Of a stretch of 64,000 bases of DNA, positions 1 through 9,303 are shown piece by piece. The notes beneath the pieces are model-generated. The model was not told where the DNA came from. It searched no databases and saw only the letters and a list, made by a program, of their open reading frames with translations. The DNA is taken from NCBI GenBank assembly GCA_963826505.1, contig CAWGXG010000006.1, positions 310,001-374,000 of the forward strand, written 5' to 3'. Numbering within the stretch: position 1 is the stretch's first letter; every line of letters starts with the position of its first letter. This DNA comes from CAWGXG01 sp963826505 (GTDB taxonomy: Bacteria; Chloroflexota; Anaerolineae; Aggregatilineales; Aggregatilineaceae). The translations under genes and the position numbers were made by a program.

Positions 1-152
1 AGGCGGCGGGTTCCGTTACGATGCAGGATCGGGTTGGCACGCGCGTGCGTCATCTACTGGCGACACACACGCCACCTCCTCTGCCGCCCGGCGCCGCCGA
101 GAAAATCCGGGCGGTGCTGGCCGCGGCAGAAGCGCGCATGGCCGCCCAGTAG
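1..152 (+). CDS. MttB-family methyltransferase, C-terminal end only (partial)
   Basis: The window opens inside a reading frame (codons from base 3) that ends with TAG at 150-152. It encodes the last 49 residues, including LLATHTPPPLPPGAAEKI. This tail matches the C-termini of the two complete MttB-family proteins in the window: LLENHEPPVLPADI in the gene at 1502-2962 and LLAKHIPAPLPDAA in the gene at 34146-35603. The family transfers methyl groups from methylated amines or betaines to a corrinoid protein. Only the tail is visible, so substrate and start cannot be judged. It converges on the PLP gene that ends at 237. Confidence 0.75.
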   Translation, partial: AAGSVTMQDRVGTRVRHLLATHTPPPLPPGAAEKIRAVLAAAEARMAAQ

Positions 153-179
153 GATTTGCCGGACAACTTAACCAAGCAA

Positions 180-214
180 GCGCGCTGCAGCAGTTGGAAT
201 ACACCGCAGCGCGC
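180..214. terminator. Convergent intergenic hairpin
   Basis: A perfect 9-bp inverted repeat (GCGCGCTGC at 180-188, GCAGCGCGC at 206-214) lies between two convergent genes. There is no clear T-run on either strand, so a terminator role rests on position and stem strength only. Confidence 0.45.
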
Positions 215-236
215 ATGTGTGTGACCTCAGATCCGT

Positions 237-1491
237 CTACAGGTGCCCGAGCGCCTGATCCAGATCGGCGACGATATCTTCGACATTCTCAAGACCAACC
301 GACAGCCGGATCAGCCCATCATCGATCCCGGCGGCGGCGCGCTCCTCGGGCGTCAGATGTTCGTGGGTGATCGTGGCCGGATGCATGCAGATCGTGCGGC
401 TGGTGCCGAACGTCACCGCGTGCGTGACCAGTTTGAAGCTGTCCATCACGGCTGCCGCGCCCGCGCATCCCGCCCGGCACGACGAACGATAGCAGTCCGC
501 CGGACGCTGTCATCTGGCGCCTGGCGAGATCGTACTGAGGATGACTCGCCAGGCCAGGATAATTGACGTGCGTGACTTTGGGATGCGCTTCCAGAAATTC
601 GGCGACCCGCTGCGCATTCTGGCTGTGACGATCCATACGCAGGGAGAGCGTCTCCAAGAATTGCAGCACCAGCCAGGCTTCGAGCGGCTGCATCACCGCG
701 CCGACGAATTCCTGGGTGTTCCAGCGTATATCCTCGACCAACGCTTCCGGCCCGACGATGGCCCCGCCGATCACGCTGGCATTGCCGCACAGGAATTTCG
801 TGATCGAAAGCAGGACGATGTCAGCGCCCATCAGGAGCGGCTGTTGCAGCGCGGCGGTAACGATCGTGTTATCGACCAGCAGCGGGACTCCGTGCGCGTG
901 GGCTACGTCGGCCACCGCCGGAATGTCGGTGATGAACAGGCACGGGTTGCTGGGCGTTTCGATCCATACCAGCCGCGTTTTCTGATCAATCAGCGCGTCC
1001 CACGCTCTGGGGTCCGCCGGATCGCTCACGAAGCGGAATTCGACACCGGTCCGCTGCGGGAAGATCGACGCAGCCTGCTTGTAGCCCTCGCCGAAAATGT
1101 TGAGGCTGGTCACTACGTTGTCGCCGGGACGCGCCATCGTAAAAATCAGGCTGAACAGCGACTGCGACCCCGAGCTGCCGGTGACGGCTCCCTCGCCGCC
1201 TTCCAGCGCCGCCAGCCGCTCTTCCAACACGCTGACGGTCGGCGTTTTGCTGCGCCCGTAGATGTAATCGGGGAAGCGGTCGAACTGCTCGTAAGGGTAA
1301 GTCATCGACTGCGCGATCGGCGTCACGAACGACCGGAACTTCGCGGCATCTTTTAGCGGGTTGAAGCCGGTGTGCAGCGCGCGCGTATCAAAGCCCAGGT
1401 CGGCATCCGGGCTGGGGCCGGGCTGGTCATCCGGGTTGTAGTGCCACGCGTCGCGCATGAAAAACGGTTTTTGGTCGTGCACGGTTTTCAT
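237..1491 (-). CDS. Cys/Met-metabolism PLP-dependent enzyme (frameshifted)
   Basis: Fold-type I PLP enzyme of the cystathionine gamma-synthase / O-acetylhomoserine sulfhydrylase family. Such enzymes form or break C-S bonds next to homocysteine or cysteine. Visible landmarks are YGRSKTPT near residue 79, SSGSQ near 106, VDNT (PLP-contacting Asp207) and the Schiff-base Lys232 in SITKFLCG. The frame breaks near 464-470, where one extra base is present. The last 70 residues (VMDSFKLVTHAV onward, with the family's LRLSVGLE-like ending read as IRLSVGLEN) continue in another frame to a stop at 237. It starts 10 bp after the MttB-family stop at 1502, so the two are almost certainly co-transcribed. 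The exact reaction (lyase, synthase or sulfhydrylase) cannot be told. Confidence 0.85.
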
Positions 1492-1501
1492 CCTTTGGAG
1501 G

Positions 1502-2962
1502 TTAGTGGCTGCCGCCTGATTGGTTAATCCATGCCTGCTCGCGCTCGACGATGTGCTTGATGTCGCGCTGAATGTCGGCGGGCAAGACGGGGGGCTCGTG
1601 GTTCTCTAGCAGCTCGTCGATCCAGACGGCGGCACGCTGTTCCATGGTCGTGGCGCCGCGCTTTTCCCACTGCGAATAGACGCGCTTGTCCACCAGCTTG
1701 GAGTTATAAGCGCGCCGGAAATTCTTCAGCGTGTGCTCGTGCGCCAGGTAATCACCTTTGGGGCCAAGCTCCTCGACAATATCGAGCGCGAGGTCTTCGT
1801 CCGCGACGCTCACACCGGCTGTGGCGGCCCGCAAGAAGCCTAGATGCTCGTTGCACATCGCCAGCAGTTGGAACGAATACTGCAAGCCCGCGTCCATGAA
1901 GCCCATGTCGTGATTGATGTTCGCGCCCGACAGCAGCGCAAAGGTCAGGCTGAGGACGGCTTCCGCCCCGGTCTGGTGATCCAGCACTTTCGAGTTGGTC
2001 GACCCGGCCAGCCCAAAGACCGGCAGATCGTAGTATTTGCCCATCGCCGTCGCTACGCCTTGTTCGTCAGCCAGCACGTAGTTGCCGACCATAGTTTGCA
2101 GGTTGTAGGGGCCGCCATTCCAGCCGGGCAGACCGACCGGCGTGCCCTCATTGGTCAGTTGGGCCAGCACCACACCCAGCAGCGCCCCCGCGTTCATGGC
2201 GGCCATACACCCCGCCGTGGTGACAGGTGAATTCACGCCCCCGGCGTTGAGCGGAATCCAGAGCAGGGGCAGTCCCTTTTCGGCCAGATACATGCATTTT
2301 TGCAGCGATTCCTCGTTGGCGATGAGGCCCGACGTCACATTGATGTAGCACGTCGCAAACGGGCTGCGCTGGAACGCATCCGCGCCACCCGCCGCGATCT
2401 CGCACATTTCTACCGCCGCCACGCAGCCTTCGAAGTCCGGCGTCACGAAGACGAGCGGCTTGGTGGTGTTGTTGAGCATGACTTCCAGTTGATAGCGGTC
2501 ATAAATGCGCTGATCGACGTCCGAAGGCAGCACCAGCGACATCACGAAATCCACTTCGGGCAGCGCGTCCTGCAACCGCACACCCTCGACCACGTCGGCC
2601 AGCACGGGCCGGCGGCGCTGCCCGGTGCGGTGATCCAGAATGTTGAGACAGTCGGACCCGCCGCCAAAATAGGAGTTGAACCCCCTGGCACGCATCGCGA
2701 CCTTGCCGCCCCGGTCGCATAACCGGATGCCATTCGGGGCGAGATCGAGCGCCCATTGGACGAGATGCTCTGGCAGCCGGACCTGGAGTCCGTCCGCTTT
2801 ACCACCCCCTTTGACCAGGAGTTCGCGCGCCTTTTCGCTGTGAACTTCGATGCCGACCCGTTCCAAAATCTCCAGGCTGGCAGTGTGAATCTTGTCGCTT
2901 TCCTGAGAACCGAGACGAGAGAAATACGCGCTGGTCTGACGTGTTCCGCGAGTTTCGATCAT
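1502..2962 (-). CDS. MttB-family (trimethylamine methyltransferase-like) protein, non-pyrrolysine
   Basis: A 486-residue TIM-barrel methyltransferase of the MttB superfamily. True trimethylamine MttB carries an amber-encoded pyrrolysine. This frame has no internal TAG, so it belongs to the non-Pyl branch (MtgB-like), whose characterised members demethylate glycine betaine, proline betaine or carnitine. The C-terminal block GDYLAHEHTLKNFR is typical. I chose the ATG at 2962 because it aligns with the N-terminus of the paralogue at 34146. An upstream in-frame ATG at 3001 would add 13 unconserved residues. It is followed 10 bp later by the PLP enzyme. No corrinoid protein or reactivase is nearby, so the methyl acceptor is unknown. 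Confidence 0.88.
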   Translation of the reverse strand: MIETRGTRQTSAYFSRLGSQESDKIHTASLEILERVGIEVHSEKARELLVKGGGKADGLQVRLPEHLVQWALDLAPNGIRLCDRGGKVAMRARGFNSYFGGGSDCLNILDHRTGQRRRPVLADVVEGVRLQDALPEVDFVMSLVLPSDVDQRIYDRYQLEVMLNNTTKPLVFVTPDFEGCVAAVEMCEIAAGGADAFQRSPFATCYINVTSGLIANEESLQKCMYLAEKGLPLLWIPLNAGGVNSPVTTAGCMAAMNAGALLGVVLAQLTNEGTPVGLPGWNGGPYNLQTMVGNYVLADEQGVATAMGKYYDLPVFGLAGSTNSKVLDHQTGAEAVLSLTFALLSGANINHDMGFMDAGLQYSFQLLAMCNEHLGFLRAATAGVSVADEDLALDIVEELGPKGDYLAHEHTLKNFRRAYNSKLVDKRVYSQWEKRGATTMEQRAAVWIDELLENHEPPVLPADIQRDIKHIVEREQAWINQSGGSH

Positions 2963-3109
2963 TGGCCTTTGTCTTGTCCTAAAAGAGAAAACGGGGATCA
3001 TCGATTCTTCAGGGGCCGATTATACCAGAGATGCCCCTGGAACAAACGGCCCATTGAGAAATGCGCGGGGTATTTCTATGTGTGGTTCCAGCCCGACCGG
3101 GTAAGCGCG

Positions 3110-4231
3110 CTAGCTCTCCAGTTGCTGCCGATAGTAGGGTTGCACGTAGACGCTGTAGTTGACCCTGTAATGGTAGGAGTCGCCGGAAAAGTCGTAGTAG
3201 TCGTCCCACGCGTCCCCGGTAGCCGCGATCGCCTGCAAATTGGCGGGCTTGAGCGTGGTCACCGGATCGCCAAAGGTGTCATTGGGATCGAGGAAGGCGA
3301 CCAGGTTGACGGCGACATCGGCAATGCCCGAAACAAAACCCGCCAGGGCAATTCCGGCAGCATACGGAGGGGCCAGGGTGAACGGGTAGGTGACGAGGGC
3401 CACCCCGCCGATGGCCGCATTCACTGCGCCAACGTACTGCTGCGCGCCGCTATAATCGTCCACTTCGGTGAAGACGAATCCTGCCCAGACCTGGCTGCTG
3501 GCTACCGAATCGATGTAGACCCAGGGGAATTCGTCCGGTCCTGTCGTCTGACCGGTGCTCATGACACCCGACCACGCATACATATTCGAGCTGCCCCAGT
3601 AGCCGTCACCGGTTACTTCGGCCAGATCGTAGGTGAGCACGAGTTCGTCTTGCCCGTCTTCGAGAAAACCATCTTCCTGGATATCGTAAGCGGTGATACC
3701 CCGGATCGACATCCACACCTGGTAACCCACCGGGTCTTCGGTCCCCAGCACGCGAATCAACTCGTCAGCCAAGTAGCGCGTGAGCTCGGTGTCATCACTG
3801 GCGGCCCGCACGACCACGAAAGGCGTATAGACGTAGTCATAATCAACCGAGGGAAAGGCATTGAAGGGCACAAATAGCCCAACGGTGTAGCCATTGGCGC
3901 GACTGAACTCAGCAGTATCGCAGCAGGGGCGGATCGTCTCCTGGACGACGAGATTACCCTGTGTGTCTTCGAGACTGTCGTCCCAGCCTGCATTCCCCAG
4001 GTACTCGTTGCCGCTGTCCACAAACCACAGGAAGACGTCGACATCCTGGTTAGCGAGGTTATAGGCATTAAGATCGACGAAAAAACGCACACCGTTGCGC
4101 TCAAACTCGTAATCAACGCGTATGACTTCGGCGCTGCGCTTGTCTTGGGCGTGTAGAACAGCCTGGGTGGGAAAAGCCGCCGATGCGAAGATGACGACGA
4201 TCCATATCATCCGGGAGAACGATTTTGTCAT
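3110..4231 (-). CDS. Secreted protein of unknown function
   Basis: A 373-residue exported protein I do not recognise. From the ATG at 4231 (preceded by GAGG at good spacing) it begins MTKSFSRMIWIVVIFASA, a clear signal peptide ending near AVLHAQ. An in-frame ATG at 4336 is less likely because it would bury the signal peptide. The mature part is acidic and aromatic-rich. A hydrophobic, glycine/alanine-rich stretch near residues 270-320 may be membrane-associating or part of a beta fold. Many DxD/DxN turns suggest an extracellular, perhaps calcium-binding, structure. It lies divergent from the MarR/ABC exporter operon. No catalytic motif is visible. Confidence 0.7.
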   Translation of the reverse strand: MTKSFSRMIWIVVIFASAAFPTQAVLHAQDKRSAEVIRVDYEFERNGVRFFVDLNAYNLANQDVDVFLWFVDSGNEYLGNAGWDDSLEDTQGNLVVQETIRPCCDTAEFSRANGYTVGLFVPFNAFPSVDYDYVYTPFVVVRAASDDTELTRYLADELIRVLGTEDPVGYQVWMSIRGITAYDIQEDGFLEDGQDELVLTYDLAEVTGDGYWGSSNMYAWSGVMSTGQTTGPDEFPWVYIDSVASSQVWAGFVFTEVDDYSGAQQYVGAVNAAIGGVALVTYPFTLAPPYAAGIALAGFVSGIADVAVNLVAFLDPNDTFGDPVTTLKPANLQAIAATGDAWDDYYDFSGDSYHYRVNYSVYVQPYYRQQLES

Positions 4232-4359
4232 GAGAAACCTCGTTGTGGCTGGGTTTTCGGGTGGTGTGTGTCTCAGATTATAGCGAAGCAGGGAGGACAT
4301 GCCCCGTGCTAGCGGATGCGCATGACCCATTGACATTTTATCGATTGGCAGCTACTATG

Positions 4360-4396
4360 ATTATCAATGCCCTTGATAGTCAATGAGATTGATAAT
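4360..4396. promoter_or_regulatory. Dyad-symmetric operator at the MarR gene start
   Basis: A 37-bp dyad is centred on base 4378. Outer arms ATTATCAAT (4360-4368) and ATTGATAAT (4388-4396) are perfect inverted repeats. Inner arms TTGA (4373-4376) and TCAA (4380-4383) share the same centre. MarR proteins bind such AT-rich palindromes. It ends 3 bp before the preferred ATG of the MarR gene, which fits autorepression. Confidence 0.65.
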
Positions 4397-4399
4397 TAT

Positions 4400-4876
4400 A
4401 TGACTGATCCCAGGAGTACCTATACCCTGGCAGGCGAGTTGCTCGAAGTGCTGCCTAACCTCGGGCGGGTTATGGGCCACCACGTGAAGAACGTCGACGA
4501 GGAAAAAGCGACTCTGATGCAGGTCAGGGCGCTGTTTTTCCTGCTTGAGCGTCCCCTCACGACCAGCAAATTGGCGAGGAAACGCCGCGTGAGCCTGCAA
4601 TCCGCCAGTGCCCTGGTGCAAGGCTTGGTTGAACGCGGCTGGGTGGTGCGTGTGCCCGATCCCAACGATCGGCGGCAGTCGCTGTTACAAGTGACACCGG
4701 AAGGACTTGCGCGTGCCCAGCTTGCCAAAGACAACATGTCGGGTTATCTTGCCAAGTTTCTCGAAGGACTCGAACCGGACGAGATAGCTGCCGCCCACGT
4801 TTTTCTCTCTGCTTTGAAGCGCGTCTTGCTTAGTCATGCGGTGGATGATGATGACGACGATACTCCCGATAAATAA
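4400..4876 (+). CDS. MarR-family transcriptional regulator
   Basis: A winged helix-turn-helix repressor of about 158 residues. The core TTSKLARKRRVSLQSASALV followed by LVERGWVVRVPDPNDRR is the MarR recognition helix and wing with the DxNDRR signature. The tail is very acidic (DDDDDDTPDK). I prefer the ATG at 4400. An ATG at 4367 is in frame but lies inside the operator-like dyad. It precedes a two-gene ABC exporter on the same strand, the usual arrangement for a drug-responsive repressor of an efflux pump. The ligand is unknown. Confidence 0.88.
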   Translation: MTDPRSTYTLAGELLEVLPNLGRVMGHHVKNVDEEKATLMQVRALFFLLERPLTTSKLARKRRVSLQSASALVQGLVERGWVVRVPDPNDRRQSLLQVTPEGLARAQLAKDNMSGYLAKFLEGLEPDEIAAAHVFLSALKRVLLSHAVDDDDDDTPDK

Positions 4877-5136
4877 GCTGGCGCTGCTCTGCTAAACACT
4901 GGTCCAAAACCGTCCTAAAGATAAGAGCCTCTCGCGTGGTAAGGGTACCGCTGCGCCTTGAGAGACCCCGAATCCGTAATTTGTGATACAGCTACCTGAC
5001 TTCAAATACTCTTTTACGCAGGTTTCTCGAAAGCTCGACCACTTCGGTGGGCCCATCAAGCTCTGAGCCCGACGGGGTTGAATGCTGATGCACAGGTGAG
5101 CAAGGCACACATCATGTTAGGGGATTTCACACCACA
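4877..5136 (+). other. Leader region before the ABC exporter
   Basis: 260 bp without a gene. It holds a small stem CCAC-TTCG-GTGG (5039-5050, stable tetraloop) and an SD-like AGGGGA about 12 bp before the ATG at 5137. I see no recognisable riboswitch. Confidence 0.35.
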
Positions 5137-7312
5137 ATGCTGCGACTAACCAGATATCTCAAGCCGTTCGTTCTCCTGATCCTGCTCGCCATGGTCCTGT
5201 TGTTCGTGCAGGCCATGGCTGACCTATCGCTGCCCGATTATATGGCCCGAATCGTCAACAATGGCATTCAGCAGGGAGGCATCGAAAATGCCGTGCCGAC
5301 CGCGATCCGCCAAAGCACCATGGACCAGATCATGCTGTTCATGAGTGCCGACGATCAGGCGCGGGTGTTCTCCGACTACACGCTCATCGATGCCCAATCG
5401 CCCAACTATGGGCACTATCTCAAAGACTACCCGGCGCTGGCCGATCAGTCGATCTACGTGCTGGGCGACGTGTCGAAGGGCGAAATCGATCACTTGAATC
5501 CGATCGTGGGTAAAGCCTTTCTGGCGCTGTCCGGTTTCGAGCGGTCAGCGGCACCGGGGGCCGTGGCCGACCCGTCCACCCTGTCCGCGGAAGCGCGCAT
5601 GCAGATCGTCAACACGATCGACCAGAAGTACGCGCCGCTGGGCACCAGCGGGATCATTCAGGCCGCAGTGATCGCTATCAAGGCGGAATACGTGGCGCTC
5701 GGTGTCGATACCGGCAGCCTGCAAAACCACTACATCATCAAAGCCGGCAGCTTGATGCTGCTGCTGGCCCTGCTGTCGGCGGCCTGTACGGTGGTCGTAG
5801 GGCTGCTCGCGGCTCGAACCGCCGCCGGAGTCGCGCGGGACGTGCGCCGGGACATTTTCACCAAGGTCGAGCACTTCTCTAACTCGGAGTTTGACACATT
5901 CTCGACCGCGTCCCTCATTACGCGCTCCACCAACGACGTGACCCAGGTGCAAATGGTGATCGTGATGGTGATCCGCATCGTCTGCTATGCGCCGATTCTG
6001 GGGATCGGCGGCGTGATCAAGGCGGTGCAAACCGACGCCGGGATGTGGTGGATCCTTGTCGTGGCGGTGATTGCCCTGTTGGGGTTGATCGCTACGCTGT
6101 TTGTGGTGGCGCTGCCCAAGTTCAAGATCATCCAGAACTTGATCGATCGCATCAATCTGGTGACGCGGGAAAATCTGTCCGGCATGATGGTCGTACGCGC
6201 TTTCAACACGCAGAAATTCGAGGAAGCGCGCTTCGACCGCGCAAACCAGAATCTGACTGACACGAGCCTGTTCGTCAACCGCGCGATGGCCATGATGATG
6301 CCTATGATGATGCTTATCATGAACGGTCTGTCCCTGCTGATTATCTGGGTAGGCGCGCATCAGGTTGCCAAATCGGCCATGCAGGTGGGCGATATGATCG
6401 CATTCATGCAGTATGCCGCCCAGGTGGTGATGTCCTTCCTGATGCTGTCCATCATGTTCATCATTCTGCCGCGCGCTTCTGTGTCTGGCGATCGCATCGC
6501 CGAAGTGCTGGACACTGAGCCCAGCATCGAAGACCCTAAGCAGCCCCAGCAATTTCCGCTATCGTTCGAAGGTGCGGTTGAATTCCGCCATGTCTCGTTC
6601 CGCTATCCTGGCGCCGAAGTCGACGTGCTGCACGATCTCGATTTTGTGGCCAAGCCCGGCCAGATGACGGCGTTCATCGGTTCCACCGGGTCAGGCAAAT
6701 CCACGCTGGTCAATCTGATCCCGCGTTTCTATGATGTGACAGAAGGCGCCATTCTGCTGGATGGCGTCGATATCCGCGAGGTCACCCAGTACGATCTGCG
6801 CGCGCAGATCGGCTATATGCCGCAGAAAGCGACTCTGTTCACTGGAACGATCGAAAGTAATTTACGCTACGGCGATGAAGATGCCAGCCCGGATGATCTG
6901 GCACTCGCGGCCGAAATCGCCCAGGCGAGCGGCTTCATCGCCGAAAAGCCGGAAGGAATGGCCGCCGAAATTGCGCAGGGCGGCGCGAATGTGTCCGGGG
7001 GGCCAGCGCCAGCGCCTGTCGATCGCGCGGGCGTTGGTCAAGAAAGCGCCAATCTACATCTTCGACGACAGTTTCTCCGGCCTGGACTTCAAAACTGACG
7101 CAGCGTTGCGCCGCGCGCTTAAGGACAAAACCAGCGCCAGCACGGTGTTGATCGTCACTCAGCGCGTGTCGACCGTCATGCAGGCGGAACAAATCATTGT
7201 GCTGGACGAAGGTAAGATCGTCGGCAAAGGGACGCACCGAGAATTGATGACTGATTGTGAAATCTACCGGGAGATTGCGATGTCGCAGCTTGGCATGGAG
7301 GGCATAGCATAA
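5137..7312 (+). CDS. ABC exporter half-transporter with degenerate ATP site (frameshifted)
   Basis: Half-transporter of about 725 residues: one membrane domain plus one nucleotide-binding domain. TM1 is followed by an unusually long extracytoplasmic loop (about residues 35-195). The NBD shows Walker A GSTGSGKST, signature VSGGQRQRLSIARAL and Walker B IYIFDDSFSGLD. The catalytic Glu after Walker B is Asp, as in TM287 of the heterodimeric TM287/288 exporter, so this subunit's own ATP site should be degenerate. One extra G in the six-G run at 6997-7002 breaks the frame exactly inside the signature. The continuation is intact to TAA at 7310-7312. The stop overlaps the next gene's start (TAATG), so the two are translationally coupled. 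Confidence 0.9.
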
Positions 7313-9175
7313 TGATGCAAGGCAGATCAAACCAACGGCGCGGCCCCATGGGACCCCGTGGGGGCATTCCGATGGCGGGCGAAAAAGCGCGCGATTTCAA
7401 GGGGACCATGCGCAAGCTGATCGGCTATCTCGGCGCGTACAAGCTGTCTATCGCGATCGTCCTGATTTTTGCCATCGCTTCAACGGTGTTTTCGGTCATC
7501 GGACCTAAGATTCTGGGCAAAGCCACGACTAAGTTATTTGAAGGCGTGGTGGGCCAGATCGCCGGGACGGGGACCGGCATCGACTTCGGCTACATCGGCA
7601 ACATCATCCTGATCATGACTGGCCTGTACCTGCTGGCATCGCTGTTCAGCTATTTGCAGGGCTGGATCATGGCCGGTGTATCCATGAAGCTGACATACCA
7701 GTTCCGCAAGGATATTTCAGAGAAAATCAACCGCATGCCGCTGCGGTACTTCGATGGCACCAGCCAGGGCGAAGTGCTGTCCCGCATCACCAACGACGTG
7801 GACACGGTCAGCCAGACGCTGAACCAGAGCCTGATGCAGTTGGTCACTTCCGTGACGATGCTGGTCGGTGTTTTGATCATGATGCTCTCGATCAGTTGGA
7901 TGATGACTTTGGCGGCCCTGTTGTTTATCCCGCTGTCGTTTGGCATCCTCGGCGTGGTGATCGGCAAATCGCAGAAATACTTCAAGCAGCAGCAGGATTA
8001 TCTCGGCCACGTCAACGGCCACGTCGAGGAAATGTTCGGCAGTCACAATGTGGTGAAAGCCTTCAACGGCGAACGCAAAAGCATCGAGCAGTTCGACACG
8101 TATAATAACACGCTCTTCAGCTCGGCCTGGAAATCGCAGTTTTTGTCCGGCATGATGATGCCGATCATGATGTTCGTCGGTAATCTGAGCTACGTGGTGG
8201 TGTCGATTTTGGGTGGGTGGCTGGCGGTCAGGAAGACGATCACGGTCGGCGATATCCAGGCGTTCATCCAATACGTGCGCATGTTCACCCAGCCGCTCGG
8301 ACAGATCGCCAACATCTCGAATATTCTCCAGCAGACCGCTGCCGCCGCCGAACGCGTCTTCGAATTTCTGGACGAAGCCGAGGAACTTCGCGAAACGGTC
8401 GATCCTGTTCCGCTGCCCGCTTCAGCAGGTAGTGTTGAATTCAGGAATGTGCAGTTTGGCTACAGCCCGGACAAGATCATCATCAAGGATTTCTCCGCGA
8501 CCGTCAGCCCTGGCCAGAAGATCGCGATTGTCGGTCCGACCGGCGCGGGCAAAACCACGATGGTCAAGCTGTTGATGCGCTTCTACGATGTCAACAACGG
8601 CGCGATCCTGATCGAGGGGCACAACATCGTGGAATTCACGCGTGACGACTTGCGAGGTATGTTCGGCATGGTCCTGCAAGACGCCTGGCTGTATAACGAC
8701 ACCATTCTTGAAAACATCCGCTATGGCCGTCTGGATGCAACCGATGACGAGGTCATTGCTGCCGCCCAGGCCGCTCACGTGGACCATTTCGTGCGGACGC
8801 TGCCTGACGGTTATAACACTGTGCTCAACGAGGAAACAACCAACGTATCCCAGGGCCAGAAGCAGCTCTTGACCATCGCCCGCGCCATCCTGGCGGATCC
8901 CAAGATGCTCATCCTGGACGAAGCGACCAGCTCCGTGGATACGCGCACCGAGATTCTCGATCCAACAGGCGATGGACGCGTTGATGCAAAACCGCACGAG
9001 TTTCGTGATCGCTCACCGGCTGTCGACGATCCGCAACGCGGACCTGATCCTGGTGATGAACGATGGCGACATCGTGGAGCAGGGCACACATGTGGACCTG
9101 TTGGCGCGTGGCGGGTTCTATGCCGAGATGTACAACAGCCAATTCGAGCAGGTGGAAGTGAGTTACGCCGCGTAG
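7312..9175 (+). CDS. ABC exporter half-transporter, catalytic partner (frameshifted)
   Basis: Partner subunit of about 620 residues. It has six TM segments, then an NBD with Walker A GPTGAGKTT, signature VSQGQKQLLTIARAIL and Walker B MLILDEATSSVD with a normal catalytic Glu. The non-canonical SQGQ signature paired with the upstream gene's SGGQ reproduces the TM287/288 (LmrCD-like) arrangement: one active and one degenerate site in a heterodimer. The frame shifts by one base near 8956-8959, just after TRTEIL. The remaining HRLSTIRNADLIL H-loop region is intact to a stop at 9175. The likely role is export of lipophilic compounds, controlled by the MarR protein. Confidence 0.9.
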
Positions 9176-9215
9176 AGAAGCGGCTGGCGCTGCGAAAGCA
9201 GTACATAACATTGGT

Positions 9216-9258
9216 GACCTGCTGCCGTCTCACGCTGAATGGCAACAGGTCATTTTTC
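9216..9258 (+). terminator. Rho-independent terminator after the ABC exporter
   Basis: GACCTGCTGCC (9216-9226) and GGCAACAGGTC (9241-9251) form an 11-bp stem with one mismatch and a 14-base loop, followed by ATTTTTC. It lies 40 bp after the exporter stop and before the convergent TadG-like gene. Confidence 0.75.
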
Positions 9259-9303
9259 TAATTTCTATAGGGAAATTCGATATCCCTTACGCGGCGCCTG
9301 GCA

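Noticed and set aside
1502..2962. Pyrrolysine-containing trimethylamine methyltransferase
   Set aside because: The frame has no internal TAG, and neither does the paralogue at 34146, so pyrrolysine is not used.
5541..6552. Long antisense open frames opposite the ABC, UroD and GH38 genes
   Set aside because: High-GC coding bias creates long shadow frames. Their translations are His/Arg/Gln-rich and lack family motifs.
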